Shown in pieces: positions 26,352 to 37,118 of a stretch of DNA of 64,000 nt (the stretch's first letter is position 1; each line of letters starts with the position of its first letter). This stretch comes from JAKAGZ01 sp963772675 (lineage in GTDB: Bacteria > Bacteroidota > Ignavibacteria > Ignavibacteriales > Ignavibacteriaceae), in the NCBI GenBank assembly GCA_963772675.1, contig CAVYYF010000011.1:62001-126000 (forward strand). The letters run 5' to 3'. The notes under the pieces are model-generated. The model did not search any database and was not told the origin of the DNA. It saw only the letters and a list, made by a program, of their open reading frames with translations. The position numbers and the translations under genes are program-made.

Positions 26352-29339
26352 ATGTTTCGTAAATTTTTAACAACCACAATACTAACACTGCTCTTAGCTA
26401 TGGTTACATTAGCTCAGACAGGTAAAGTTAGTGGTACTATAGTTGACAAAGAGACAAACCAACCTCTGATTGGTGCTAATGTTCTTGTCGTTGGTACTAG
26501 TCTCGGGGCTGCAACAGATATTAATGGTAATTATAATATCTCTAACTTGAATACAGGAGTCTATACTTTAAAAGCCTCCTATTTAGGTTACCAGGATGTT
26601 ATACTTGAAAATATCACTGTTAACTCGGGTTTAACATCTGAGGCTGATTTTAAATTACCATCTAAATCAGTTGAAACTCAAACAGTTGTTATAGTAAGTC
26701 AGAGACCACTTATTCAAAAAAGTGCAACTAATGCTGTAAGAATTGTTACAGCTGAAGATCTTCAAAGTTTACCTGTGAGGTCTATCAACTCAATAATCGG
26801 ACTTCAGGCAGGTGTTGTTCAGCAGAATGGAGCAACCTATATTAGAGGTAGTAGAGCAGATGAAACTGGCTATATGGTTGAAGGTGCTTCTACTAAAAAT
26901 ATGATCAGCAGCAATGGTGGAAACCTTGTTGGTCTTATTCCCGACGCTGTTTCAGAAATTCAGGTACAGGCAGGTGGATTTAGCGCCGAATATGGTAATG
27001 CCAATGCCGGTATTGTTACCCAGGAATTCAGAACAGGTACTGACAAATATCACTTATCCTTCAGAGCGGAAACTGATAACTTCGGAAATTATCCTGGTGA
27101 TAAATTCCTTGGGACATATTCATACGGCGAATCAGATTACGTGGCTACAATAAGCGGACCGGTGATTTCTGATAAAGTTAAAATATTTTTAGCCGGAGAA
27201 AACAGATTCCGTCGTGATTCCAGCCCGATGTTTTTTTCAGGCAATCCGTATGCGTATTCCGATGGTGCTCTTTTCGATACAACAAGAATATATGATAATG
27301 GTGTATCTGGTGGAAGTACAAAAGATTCACAGATATTAACCTGGCCTGGTGGTAATATTCTTGGTCAAATGACGAACAGTTATTTACTTAATGGAACACT
27401 TTCATTTGATTTTAAACCATTGCTTATAAGGGTTTCCGGTTCTTATACTAATTCACTTTCAAGAAATAATGTAAATGATGTTAGATATTATTTTGATCTT
27501 AGCAGGTTGGGATATACAAAATCTACTGATGCCTTTGTAAATGTTAAAGGTACATACCTTCTTGCAAATAGTTCCTATATTGAAGCAAATATAAACTATG
27601 ACGATAACAGATCTAAAACTTATGACAATACCTATAAGGATAATTATTTGGCATATAGTGATAGTTTATTAGCTGCTCATAATGGATGGACTAATTTTGT
27701 TAATTACACTTCCGGGCCTTACCTTTATAATTTTAATGGCTTCCCGTTTTACAGACCTGGGACACTCCTTACTGGTTTTGGCATGAGAAAATGGACCAGT
27801 TTGGGAGGAAGTGTTGCATATACTGCTCAGATTGGAAATCATGAATTTAAAGCCGGTGGCTCCTTACAAAAATGGACTATTAGAAGCTACGGCGTTAGCG
27901 GTTCCTCAACTTTATTGAATAATGCAAGGAATAACCCGGAATATGCTAGAGATCCTGCAGCCTGGAGTTATTTCCTGCAGACTCAGAATTATAGACAGCT
28001 TAACGGTATATATGGATATGATTTCTTTGGTAATGAAGTTAATTCAGGTCCGTACACCGACCATACTCCTTTAATTGGCGGTGCATATATTCAAGATAAA
28101 TTAGAAATTAATGACCTGACAATAAATGCTGGCTTACGTTTTGACTATATAGATATGGATGCCTGGAAACTTTCAGATCCAACTAGTCCAACCTATGACT
28201 TAAATACAAAACTAGTTCCGGAATCTGAGATTCTTCCGGGTAGAAAATTCAAATATGTCTCACCACATATTGGTTTCTCTTTCCCGGTAACAGATAGAAC
28301 GGTATTCCACTTCCAGTATGGTAAATATGTTCAGGCTCCGGCTTTGACATCTGCTTATGGTGGAACACTATACCAAACTCAAGTATTAATTGGAGGTAAT
28401 GCATTTACAACTGCATTTGCTTATGATCCTGAACCAATCAGAACTACGCAGTATGAAGTTGGATTTACACAGCAATTTACAGATTTTGCTGCCTTTGATA
28501 TAACTGCTTATTACAAAGACATAAGAGGACAGTTACAATATGCATGGCAAAATGTTGTATCTGGATCACAGGTTGCTCGTTATCCGGTTTTAATTAACCA
28601 GGATTTTGCATCAACCAAGGGTGTCGAATTAAGCTTAAGAATAAGAAGAGTAAACAGAGTAAGAGCAGAAATAAATTATACTTATTCAAATGCTCAGGGT
28701 ACCAACTCATTTCAAGGCAGTGCTTTTGGCTCGGTACAGACTAATGCCCAATCACCTACTGTAATTCAGCCATTAGCTTATGATCAGACACATAGAGGTT
28801 CGTTTATCGTGGACTACAGATTTGGTAAAGATGATGGCGGTCCAATACTTCAACAACTTGGTATTAACTTGTTGTTTACATTTAATAGCGGTCACCCATA
28901 CACACCTGCTGCTCAGCAAGGACTCGGTCAGAATTCTCCATGGCAGGGTGCATTAACAACAGACACAAGATCAAGAAGACCAACTGGACCAATTAATTCA
29001 GCTACCACTCCTTGGAATTATGAATTAAATTTGCGTATAGATAAGACTGTAGCGATGTTTGATAAATTAGATGTTAACTTTTACGTACGAGTAACTAATC
29101 TCTTAAATACTCAGAATGTAATAAATGTATATGATCAGACAGGCAATGCATATGATGATGGATTCCTCGGAACAGCATCCGGAGAAAATTTAGTTGCAAA
29201 TCCTGTATATGGGACAAGATTCGCTGATTTGTATAGAGCACTTGACCTGACTAACAGGGAACATTCTATATCTCAATTAGGCACAGATCTATTTGGTGTC
29301 CCAAGACAGATAATTGCAGGATTAGTGCTTAATTTTTAA
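26352..29339 (+). CDS. TonB-dependent outer-membrane receptor with carboxypeptidase-regulatory-like domain
   Basis: 995 residues from the ATG at 26352, which has GGAGG eight bases upstream; the ATG at 26340 overlaps that ribosome-binding site and is rejected. A signal peptide ends at ..TLAQ (about residue 22). A CarboxypepD_reg-like domain follows (GTIVDKETNQPLIGANVLVV), then a plug domain (SINSIIGLQAGVVQQNG, YIRGSRADETGYMVEG, QAGGFSAEYGNANAG) and a long beta barrel with a terminal aromatic strand ending LVLNF. It takes up a ligand in a TonB/ExbBD-driven way. No SusD partner is adjacent; instead the neighbours are a lipoprotein and a T9SS cargo. Confidence 0.93.
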   Translation: MFRKFLTTTILTLLLAMVTLAQTGKVSGTIVDKETNQPLIGANVLVVGTSLGAATDINGNYNISNLNTGVYTLKASYLGYQDVILENITVNSGLTSEADFKLPSKSVETQTVVIVSQRPLIQKSATNAVRIVTAEDLQSLPVRSINSIIGLQAGVVQQNGATYIRGSRADETGYMVEGASTKNMISSNGGNLVGLIPDAVSEIQVQAGGFSAEYGNANAGIVTQEFRTGTDKYHLSFRAETDNFGNYPGDKFLGTYSYGESDYVATISGPVISDKVKIFLAGENRFRRDSSPMFFSGNPYAYSDGALFDTTRIYDNGVSGGSTKDSQILTWPGGNILGQMTNSYLLNGTLSFDFKPLLIRVSGSYTNSLSRNNVNDVRYYFDLSRLGYTKSTDAFVNVKGTYLLANSSYIEANINYDDNRSKTYDNTYKDNYLAYSDSLLAAHNGWTNFVNYTSGPYLYNFNGFPFYRPGTLLTGFGMRKWTSLGGSVAYTAQIGNHEFKAGGSLQKWTIRSYGVSGSSTLLNNARNNPEYARDPAAWSYFLQTQNYRQLNGIYGYDFFGNEVNSGPYTDHTPLIGGAYIQDKLEINDLTINAGLRFDYIDMDAWKLSDPTSPTYDLNTKLVPESEILPGRKFKYVSPHIGFSFPVTDRTVFHFQYGKYVQAPALTSAYGGTLYQTQVLIGGNAFTTAFAYDPEPIRTTQYEVGFTQQFTDFAAFDITAYYKDIRGQLQYAWQNVVSGSQVARYPVLINQDFASTKGVELSLRIRRVNRVRAEINYTYSNAQGTNSFQGSAFGSVQTNAQSPTVIQPLAYDQTHRGSFIVDYRFGKDDGGPILQQLGINLLFTFNSGHPYTPAAQQGLGQNSPWQGALTTDTRSRRPTGPINSATTPWNYELNLRIDKTVAMFDKLDVNFYVRVTNLLNTQNVINVYDQTGNAYDDGFLGTASGENLVANPVYGTRFADLYRALDLTNREHSISQLGTDLFGVPRQIIAGLVLNF

Positions 29340-29390
29340 TTCCAAAGAGATTTTACTCTTGAAAACAAAAACATGTGGAGGCTATTTAAT

Positions 29391-32300
29391 ATGAAAAAAT
29401 ATATAGGTTTGTTCATAATTCTTATATGCCTTACTTCCACCACTTTTTATTACGCATTAGCGATTAATCAGGGTGAAGGCAAGGATAAGAATAAAGATTC
29501 GCAAACAAAATTTTTACCAAAGAGCGCCGCTGATCCGGTATCAACAGTCTTGAATATTAATAATATTACAAGCTGGATCACTGCGGACGGTTTTATGCCT
29601 GCGATTGTTGGCGGGTCCTGGAACGGTTCCTTTCCTAAAGGTGCTGCTGCTGGCTTAATATTCCAGGAAGGTATTGTTTGGGGTGGTAAGGTTGATGATG
29701 GGGGAAACCCTATTATAAGGGTAAGTGGTGACACTTATACAGGTGGAACTACCAGGCTGACAAGAATCGTCCGTGTTCGCCCTGATTATGCAACCGGTGA
29801 TTTAACTGATGATGCTGCTAACTTTTTCCTGGAAAGCAACGCGGATGTTACATCGGGTCAGATTGCGCAAATAAGAGCTCAATATGCTAAAGACTGGAAT
29901 GAATGGCCGGCTAATTTAGGTGCCCCGTATGAAGAACCGCGATGGAGTTCCCGGATATGAACCGGATCCACAGGGACGTACACAGGATCCCGCAACAGGT
30001 CAATTATTTGATATTCCCGGAATACCTGGCGCATCACAGACTATATTTTTAACCTATGATGATAGAAATGCTTCAGATAATTATGGATCACCTCCTATTG
30101 GTCTTAGAGTTCAGGAAGTATTGTGGGGATATGCAATTGCTAACCCTCTCGGAAATGTAATATTTAAAAAAGTGAAAATTATATATGATGGAACTTCCAA
30201 TAGTAAAGTTGATTCTAAAATAGATAGTATGTATGTAGTTCAATGGTCAGATCCTGATCTGGGTCAGTATTCAGATGATTATGCCGGAAGCGATAGTTCG
30301 CTTGGTATGATGTATGTTTATAATTCAACTACACAAGATGCTATTTATAGTGCATTAGGTATTGCACCACCTGCCGGAGGATATGACTTCCTGGGTGGTG
30401 TTGCACAGTATACCGGAATTGCATCTGATAGCGCAATCGTTGATTTGAAATGGACAAAAGGATATAAAGCGGTTAATACTAACGCAAGCGGTAACCCACT
30501 ATCAACAGCCGTTTATTTCGCTGCAGGAGGCGCCTGGGGCGATCCTGGTTTTGATTATAACGGTACTATACAGTGGTATAATTTGATGAGAGGTTATCAA
30601 CCACTTGTTACTCAAACGGTTTTTCCAGCAGCGGTAACAAACAAACCTGCTGGAGGAGATGGTACGTTTCTGCTTTCCGGTGATCCGGTTGCTGGTACCG
30701 GGCAGATTGATGGAGTTGTAGAAGGAGCTGGTGATAGAAGAATTTGCGCTGTTACCGGGCCTTTTACGCTGGCATTACATGATACTGCAGAAATAGTATC
30801 TTCACTGATTGCAGGAATTGGAAGTAATAATTTAACAAGCGTAAGCGTGTTAAAGTTTTATGATAAATTTGCACAGTTTGCTTATGATAACTTGTTTGTA
30901 CTTCCGATTTATCCACCGCCAGTTGTTTCAGAAACAAACCTTGATGGTAAGATTTTATTAAACTGGGCAAACCAGAAAAACCTTGATGCTATAGAAAATC
31001 CAAATCATTCAGGATATCCTTTTGAAGGATATAATGTTTATCAACTACCATCTGCTACAACAGATCTTTCAACTGCGGTAAAAATAGCAACTTTTGATGT
31101 TGTAAATAACGTTACTACTATACTTGATGACCAAATTGACCCGACATCAGGGGCAATTGTTCAAAAGCCGGTTGAGGTTGGTAAAAACTCAGGTATTTCA
31201 AGATTTATAACAATTTCCAATGATGCTATAAGAGGAAATGTACCTCTTGTTAATGGTACTCAATATTATTTTGCTGTTACAGCATACGGATATAATGGTA
31301 GCCCAAATGCACCTTTCCATGCACTTGAATCATCACCTGTTCCGATTGGCGCTGTACCACAAGCACCTGTTCCGGGAGTTCGTTATGGTAGTATTGCAGG
31401 TGATACACTTACATTTTCTCATACCGGTCCTAGTGATGGAAGTATGGTTCCATTAGTTGTAGATCCAGCAAAAACTACCGGTGACAATTATAAAGTTACT
31501 TTTGTTGATTCTACTACAACGTGGAATTTGACTGACGAAACTACAAGTACTACATTACTATCGGGACAAACAAATCAATCCGGTGATGGTAATTATCTTG
31601 TATCAGATGGCATTTTGGTGAAAGTATTAGGCCCCACACCGGCGATTAAATCAAATTCACATAATGAAGCAGCTGGTATGGTGGAAACAATTTATAATGC
31701 AACAGCCTTAACTTCTGCTCAATATGATGCCGCAGGAGCCGAGTATGGAGGCAACACAGTATGGCATAGCTTAAACTCAGCCCAGACAGAGAGATATTAT
31801 GTTAGTGCAGGCGGCGGCGGCGGAACCTTGGACAGATTTGCTCGAAGTATTTCCAATGCAGTTCCGTATGACTTTAAATTAATTTTTACTGATACCACTC
31901 AAGCAGGTAATAATGACTGGGCAGTATGGGGTTTCGATAATGGTGAAATTGCACACGTACCTTTCCAATTATGGAGATATAATGCAGCAGGTGACAGTGT
32001 AAGACTGATTCCCGTTCTTTATTCCGGCGGTGCAGGAACTCCTGGTGTCTTTGCAACATCTTATACAGACACATATTTTGGTTATCCTGCAACACCATGG
32101 ATTTATTGGTATTATGATCCTGCCGGGTATGACGCCTTTGCCACGGCCTGTGCAGCAGGAGATGTTAATACTGCTAATAGTTTCGGTACAGTTGAATACT
32201 TTGCAAGAATGATTTTTGGAGATTTCGATGGTGATGGTCAAATAGCACCTCCGGGAACCGTTGTTAAAATTATTACAACGAAACCGAATACTTCTGCTGA

Positions 32301-32676
32301 CAGTTTCACATTTACTTCTCCGGCTGTAACAAATAGTTCAGCACTGGCTAAGGTGGATGTAGATAAAATAAATGTATTCCCAAATCCTTATTACGGATTC
32401 AATAGCCGTGAAACTACCAGGGCAGGTAAATATGTAACATTTAGTCATCTACCTGCACAAGCTACAATCAGAATCTTTGATCTTGCAGGAACTGAAGTAA
32501 GAGTCATAAATAAAAACGATGCTTCTCAGTTTATTAACTGGGATTTACAAAATGAGAACGGTTACCCGATAGCAAGCGGTGTTTACATAGTATATGTTGA
32601 TATGCCTGGTATCGGCGTTACTAAAATTATAAAAGTAGCTGTTGTACAAGAACAGCAAATATTGAATACATATTGA
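29391..32676 (+). pseudogene. Large T9SS-exported surface protein, single-base frameshift
   Basis: The restored product is about 1094 residues. The start is the ATG at 29391 with GGAGG twelve bases upstream; the ATG at 29373 overlaps that site. A signal peptide ends around residue 25. The first frame stops at 29960, and the second carries on with RDGVPGYEPDPQGRTQDP. Deleting one C of the CC at 29937-29938 joins them as APYEERDGVPGYEP. The body is beta-rich, with a fibronectin-like segment (LLNWANQKN..., PFEGYNVYQLP). The C-terminus is a T9SS type A-like sorting domain (VFPNPYYG ... ATIRIFDLAGTEVR ... NGYPIASGVYIVYV). It is very similar in design to other giant surface proteins of Ignavibacteria. 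No enzymatic motif was found. Confidence 0.8.
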
Positions 32677-32689
32677 TTGATCTCAGGAA

Positions 32690-32720
32690 GAAATGATCCT
32701 GATCTAACCGGGATCATTTC
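32690..32720 (+). terminator. Hairpin between the T9SS cargo and PorV-like genes
   Basis: GAAATGATCC and GGATCATTTC form a perfect 10-bp stem around an 11-base loop, followed by TTTCAT. The T run is short, so it may act as a partial terminator that lowers, rather than stops, reading into the PorV-like gene. Confidence 0.6.
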
Positions 32721-32754
32721 TTTCATAAAAATTTAATTTTAATTGGAGGAAAAT

Positions 32755-33795
32755 ATGACTCATTTGAAAAAATTACTGCTAGTCCTTCTGATTTGTGTCT
32801 TTGCCGTTACTGAATCCTTTGCCGGCGGTCAGAATAGGGCAGGCACAAACGCTGCCCCGGAACTGAAGATACCTGTTGGAAGCAGATATCTTGCTTTGGC
32901 AGGATCTAACATTTCTTCATCTGTTGGACTTGAATCTATTTATTGGAATCCCGCGGGTGTTTCGTTATCTGAAACAAGCGCAAATGCTATTTTTAACTAC
33001 AGAAGTTATATTGCTGATATGAAAATGGAATTTGCTGCTGTTAGTGGTAACTTTGAAGGTTTAGGTACTATTGCGTTAGCTTTCAGAGATCTTAATATTG
33101 GGCAAATTCCAGTTACTACTACAACACAACCTGATGGTACCGGCGAATTATTTAGCCCTACCTACTTCATACTTGGCTTAACTTATTCAAGAGCATTAAC
33201 TGATCGTGTATCAGTAGGTGCTACATTTAATATAATAAATGAAAGTTTTGCCGGTGTATCTGCAAATGGTTTTTCTGTAGATATTGGTGTTCAATATAGA
33301 GATTTATTGGATATTCCCGGTCTTGCAGTCGGTGTTGTTGTTAAAAATCTTGGCGGTTCAATGACATATGATGGTTCTGCTTTGTGGGTAACAGCAACTG
33401 ATGCAAATTCTGATAGAGGAACAACTTTCTATAAAGTTACTGCCGCTTCATATGAATTGCCGTCTGAGATATCACTTGGACTATCATATCAAAAGCAATT
33501 CGACGAATCAAATTCTCTAACGGGTTCTTTTGCATTTACAAATAACAACTACTCTTATGATGACTATAGAGTTGGTCTGGAATATTCCTATAAGAATATG
33601 TTGTATGTAAGAGGCGGTTACCTGAAATCTCCTGAAGCAACTCCGTCAGATCCCAACATATTTTCCGGATTTTCTTTTGGTGTAGGTCTTAATTTCAAAA
33701 ACTTTACAGATATGGATATATCAGTTGATTATGCATATATCCCGGTTAAATATTTTGATTCAAACAACGCCTTTACTGTAAGGTTTGGTTTCTAA
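32755..33795 (+). CDS. PorV/PorQ-family outer-membrane protein
   Basis: 346 residues from the ATG at 32755 with GGAGG eight bases upstream; the TTG at 32743 lies on that site and is rejected. A signal peptide ends ESFAGG. The mature protein opens with the family signature LKIPVGSRYLALAGSNISSS and SIYWNPAGVSLSE, continues as a FadL-like barrel and ends with a terminal beta strand (FTVRFGF). PorV shuttles T9SS cargo from the translocon to the attachment complex. Its place directly after a T9SS cargo gene supports a dedicated role in displaying that cargo. Several paralogues are usual in this phylum, so it need not be the main PorV. Confidence 0.85.
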   Translation: MTHLKKLLLVLLICVFAVTESFAGGQNRAGTNAAPELKIPVGSRYLALAGSNISSSVGLESIYWNPAGVSLSETSANAIFNYRSYIADMKMEFAAVSGNFEGLGTIALAFRDLNIGQIPVTTTTQPDGTGELFSPTYFILGLTYSRALTDRVSVGATFNIINESFAGVSANGFSVDIGVQYRDLLDIPGLAVGVVVKNLGGSMTYDGSALWVTATDANSDRGTTFYKVTAASYELPSEISLGLSYQKQFDESNSLTGSFAFTNNNYSYDDYRVGLEYSYKNMLYVRGGYLKSPEATPSDPNIFSGFSFGVGLNFKNFTDMDISVDYAYIPVKYFDSNNAFTVRFGF

Positions 33796-33816
33796 TAGTT
33801 AGGTTAGTTCTTTAAT

Positions 33817-33854
33817 AAATGCGCCTTTGGAAATAGAGGCGCATTTTTATTTTT
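33817..33854 (+). terminator. Intrinsic terminator after the PorV-like gene
   Basis: AAATGCGCC and GGCGCATTT form a 9-bp stem with a 12-base loop, followed by TTATTTTT. It closes the surface-protein operon. Confidence 0.85.
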
Positions 33855-33883
33855 AAAGGTTTTAATTCTATTAGGTTATTCGG

Positions 33884-34186
33884 TTGTTTGTTGTTATATG
33901 GAAATTTGTACCCAAAATTGGGTTAGAAAAAGAATTCGAGAAAATTTATGGACCACATGGTTTATGGACGGAACTATTTGCACAAGTAAATGATTATTTG
34001 GGAACTTCCCTCCTCAAGGAAGTAGACTCTGACAATGTTTATTTAGCTGTAGATAAATGGAAATCAAAAGATGCATATGATTCATTTAAACTTAGATTTT
34101 TTGAAGAATATCACACAATTGACCAGCGTTGCAAGGATATAACCGATATTGAACAAATCATCGGCGAATTCAATACAAAATACTAA
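33884..34186 (+). CDS. Antibiotic-biosynthesis-monooxygenase-like small protein
   Basis: 100 residues from a TTG start (33884-33886); no ATG is near. The pattern FVVIWKFVPKIGLEKEFEKI at the N-terminus, a central YLAVDKWKSKDAYDSF and a C-terminal helix fit the dimeric ferredoxin-like ABM fold, whose members range from monooxygenases to heme oxygenases and unknowns. No cofactor ligand can be assigned. It stands alone between a terminator and a convergent gene. Confidence 0.6.
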   Translation: MFVVIWKFVPKIGLEKEFEKIYGPHGLWTELFAQVNDYLGTSLLKEVDSDNVYLAVDKWKSKDAYDSFKLRFFEEYHTIDQRCKDITDIEQIIGEFNTKY

Positions 34187-34320
34187 ACCATACTTATTAT
34201 TCTTCAATCAGGCCCGCTATTTAATCGGTTCCTTAATAAACTATTAAGTTACATTTTCCAAAGGTATACTTTGAATAAAAAGTGATTTTCAATATTTTAT
34301 AAGGTTACAACGGCGATTAA

Positions 34321-35682
34321 TTAAATTGAATATCTTACAGTATATTTCAATTTTGTTTCACTGTCCTTATTAACAGGCGCTTGGAAAATTATAGTCTGTG
34401 CATTCTTTTTAATATATTTTATTGATGAATGCAGTATTTCCCAATTTAAACCAAGATTCCTTTCAACCTCTATAGTTATATCTTCTTGTTTTCTATTCTT
34501 TAATGTTATTTCGTAAGAGTCTTCAAAGACTTTGTCACTTATCTTTTTATGATCTGTCTGTGATTCTTCAGCCAACACATCAAAAGCGTTTCCTATTTTT
34601 AATTTAATTTTTTCCTTGTTCGGAGTGTGGTCTATCAGGTCTTCACCGACGAATTCGTTAGCATCACCATCTGTTTTATAAATTCTGATTTTGCCCTTTG
34701 GCAGGGGAATACCCAGTCCATTTTCTTTTGTGTTGTCAAATTCTACGATAACAGAGACTTTACCTGGATTATTACCATAATAATAGCCACTGTTATAATA
34801 ATATTTTTTTTTGATTTTTATACCGTGTGTCTCAAATAAGGAAATTTGCTTGGTTTCATTTTGCGATAAAGTTGTCGGTCGTTGAAGATCATAAATATGA
34901 TATTCGAAAAATCCTCTCTCTTTAAATTGATCACTTGCAGTGTTACCCTTTTGCATAAGCTGCACTTCATATGCAGGCCTTGGCGTATTGTTTACAAGAT
35001 TTAAATCTCCTGCAACTAATTTTAGGTTTGCATTTTTATATGTCGCTCCTGAATTGTTTTCAATACTTACCCAGCAATTCAAATCAATTTTAGAATCATC
35101 ATTATTTAGCAGCGCAACATACTCAGCGTGCCAGTTCATTCCTGCTGTCTGATATGAAATTTCCACATTCTGTTTTCCTGATTTAGGTGCGTTTACAGTC
35201 CAGAGCAGGGTAGGTCTGGTAATTAGACCTTCAGGTAGAGAACCAACTGAAAACCTATAATTTCCTATGTTAGGTAACATTAAAAGTCCACCGTCGGATT
35301 TTCTTAGAACAATTTGTCCACTGTTACTTGAGAGCAGAGTTCCCTCTATTATCTCGTTGTTATTACCGACAAGCTGAATATTATTATCAACATATTTTTG
35401 TAGAATCTTACTGAGGCTTACAAGATCGTATTGATAATTTTGTTCAAGAACGTCACCGTTTAACTTTATATGTACGCTTGTTGGGTCTATTGATTGTGCT
35501 ACATCTGTTACCTCTATTTTAGAGATACCCGATTTTAAATCAATGCTTCTTACATCTCTAACAACACCAAGGTTTTGATTATAGACGGTAACTGAAAGAG
35601 ATTTTTGATTTTCCTGTTGTGCAAACAGCAACGTTGGTAATATTAAAAGAATATTAAACAGATTTTTCGTTTTTCTTAACAT
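34321..35682 (-). CDS. DUF4139 domain exported protein
   Basis: 453 residues. A signal peptide ends LLFAQQ (about residue 22). The N-terminal part (VTVYNQNLGVVRDVRSIDL, then VTDVAQSIDPTSVHIK) and the C-terminal beta-rich part (GMNWHAEYVALL, then WVSIENNSGATYKNANLKLV) match the DUF4140/DUF4139 family of mucoidy-inhibitor-A-like proteins. A periplasmic or surface location is likely; the molecular role is not known. The 146-base gap to the divergent rhomboid gene should hold both promoters. Confidence 0.75.
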   Translation of the reverse strand: MLRKTKNLFNILLILPTLLFAQQENQKSLSVTVYNQNLGVVRDVRSIDLKSGISKIEVTDVAQSIDPTSVHIKLNGDVLEQNYQYDLVSLSKILQKYVDNNIQLVGNNNEIIEGTLLSSNSGQIVLRKSDGGLLMLPNIGNYRFSVGSLPEGLITRPTLLWTVNAPKSGKQNVEISYQTAGMNWHAEYVALLNNDDSKIDLNCWVSIENNSGATYKNANLKLVAGDLNLVNNTPRPAYEVQLMQKGNTASDQFKERGFFEYHIYDLQRPTTLSQNETKQISLFETHGIKIKKKYYYNSGYYYGNNPGKVSVIVEFDNTKENGLGIPLPKGKIRIYKTDGDANEFVGEDLIDHTPNKEKIKLKIGNAFDVLAEESQTDHKKISDKVFEDSYEITLKNRKQEDITIEVERNLGLNWEILHSSIKYIKKNAQTIIFQAPVNKDSETKLKYTVRYSI

Positions 35683-35828
35683 AAAATTTCCACCTCCTAT
35701 TTAAATTCTAAATCAATATTTAGCTATAATTATTTGAAACAAGTAAATTAATATTTAAGAATATATGTTTATATTTTGTCATAATAAATCCAATTTTGGA
35801 CAAAACATCTTTTTAATTAAATAATTTA

Positions 35829-36470
35829 ATGAATTTAGAAAGAAATAAATTTATTATCAGTGTAATTGTTCCGGTTAGTTTTATTTTGATTTTATGGATA
35901 ATAAAGTTGGCCGAAGTTATAACCGGGATAAGTCTGGCCAATTTTGGATTATACCCACATAAGATAAGTGGGCTTGTTGGAATAATTGCAGCTCCATTGC
36001 TTCATGCCAGTTTTAGCCATTTAATATCCAACTCTATCCCTGTATTGTTGCTCAGCGGTGGTATTATATATTTTTATCCACAATCTGCATTTAAAGTATT
36101 TGCTTTGAATTATTTAGTCCCCGGTATATTTGTTTGGTTTTTTGGACGGCCCGCTTATCACATAGGAGCCAGTGGGCTAATATATGGTTTCGTTTCCTTT
36201 TTATTTTTTAGCGGTATAATTCGAAGGGATAACCGTTCGATAGCTTTGGCGCTCATTGTTACATTCCTTTATGGGGGAATAATATGGGGCGTTTTGCCGA
36301 TTGATGCGGAGATAAGCTGGGAGTATCACCTTTTCGGAGCTTTAACAGGTATTTATTGTGCAATTTTATTTAGAAAACTGGACCCAGCTAAAAAGTATGA
36401 TTGGGAAGATGAAGATGAACAAAGTCTATCAGAAGATAATCTTGATGAAGACAGATACCCTTATAATTAA
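35829..36470 (+). CDS. Rhomboid-family intramembrane serine protease
   Basis: 213 residues with about six membrane segments. The catalytic dyad is visible as Ser115 in HIGASGLIYGF and His167 in EYHLFGALTG. The upstream ASFSHLISNS fits the conserved His/Asn of the second segment. It cuts membrane proteins within the bilayer; its substrates are unknown. The last 30 residues form an acidic tail (DEDEQSLSEDNLDED). It converges on marC with only four bases between the stop codons. Confidence 0.9.
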   Translation: MNLERNKFIISVIVPVSFILILWIIKLAEVITGISLANFGLYPHKISGLVGIIAAPLLHASFSHLISNSIPVLLLSGGIIYFYPQSAFKVFALNYLVPGIFVWFFGRPAYHIGASGLIYGFVSFLFFSGIIRRDNRSIALALIVTFLYGGIIWGVLPIDAEISWEYHLFGALTGIYCAILFRKLDPAKKYDWEDEDEQSLSEDNLDEDRYPYN

Positions 36471-36474
36471 TCTA

Positions 36475-37116
36475 TCATTTATTAAGCATAAAAATATCTC
36501 TTAATATTGGCTTCAATCCGCTGAACAAAAACTCAACCGCTATAACCATTACAATTAATCCCATAATTCTCATTAACACTTTGTTGCCGCTGTCACCCAG
36601 AAATGTCATTACTTTTCTTGCGCTCAACAATACAAGTAATGTTATTCCCAGTATTAAAAAAATTATACTGAACAAAACCGCCTTTTCAGGAATAGCTACT
36701 GCATCATTCATCATAACGATTGAAGCGGTAATTGCACCGGGGCCGCAGATTAACGGTATGGCAAGTGGAGTGATTGCAATATCATTTGCAAATTCTTTTG
36801 TTGTTTCCTCATCCGATTTAGTTCTTATTAACCGGGCCTGAAGCATATCAAAACCTGCCATAAAAAATATTATTCCCCCTACTACACGGAGACTGTTAAC
36901 TGAGATCTGGAAAAATTCAAAAATGAACTTGCCCGAAAATGCAAAAACCGTGAGAGTAATGAATGCTGTTGATACAGCCTTGATTGCTACTTGCCTGGCT
37001 TCTTTAGTAGACATTTCCGCGGTCATAGAAGCGTAAACCGGAATTATCCCTAATGGATTTACCATTGTAAAGATAGAAGTGAACGCAAGCAGACCGTATT
37101 CAAATAGACTATGCAT
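36475..37116 (-). CDS. MarC-family integral membrane protein
   Basis: 213 residues and six membrane segments. The family pattern is visible as FTMVNPLGIIPVYASMT near the N-terminus, GGIIFFMAGFDMLQA, and ITPLAIPLICGPGAITASIV. MarC/NAAT proteins have been called amino-acid or multidrug transporters, but their substrate is not established. It is two bases downstream of the decarboxylase gene, so it is probably co-transcribed with it. Confidence 0.9.
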   Translation of the reverse strand: MHSLFEYGLLAFTSIFTMVNPLGIIPVYASMTAEMSTKEARQVAIKAVSTAFITLTVFAFSGKFIFEFFQISVNSLRVVGGIIFFMAGFDMLQARLIRTKSDEETTKEFANDIAITPLAIPLICGPGAITASIVMMNDAVAIPEKAVLFSIIFLILGITLLVLLSARKVMTFLGDSGNKVLMRIMGLIVMVIAVEFLFSGLKPILRDIFMLNK

Positions 37117-37118
37117 TG

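Noticed and set aside
32690..32720. Hairpin after the giant cargo gene as a full stop to transcription
   Set aside because: The T run is short and the PorV-like gene follows closely, so it is listed only as a possible partial terminator.
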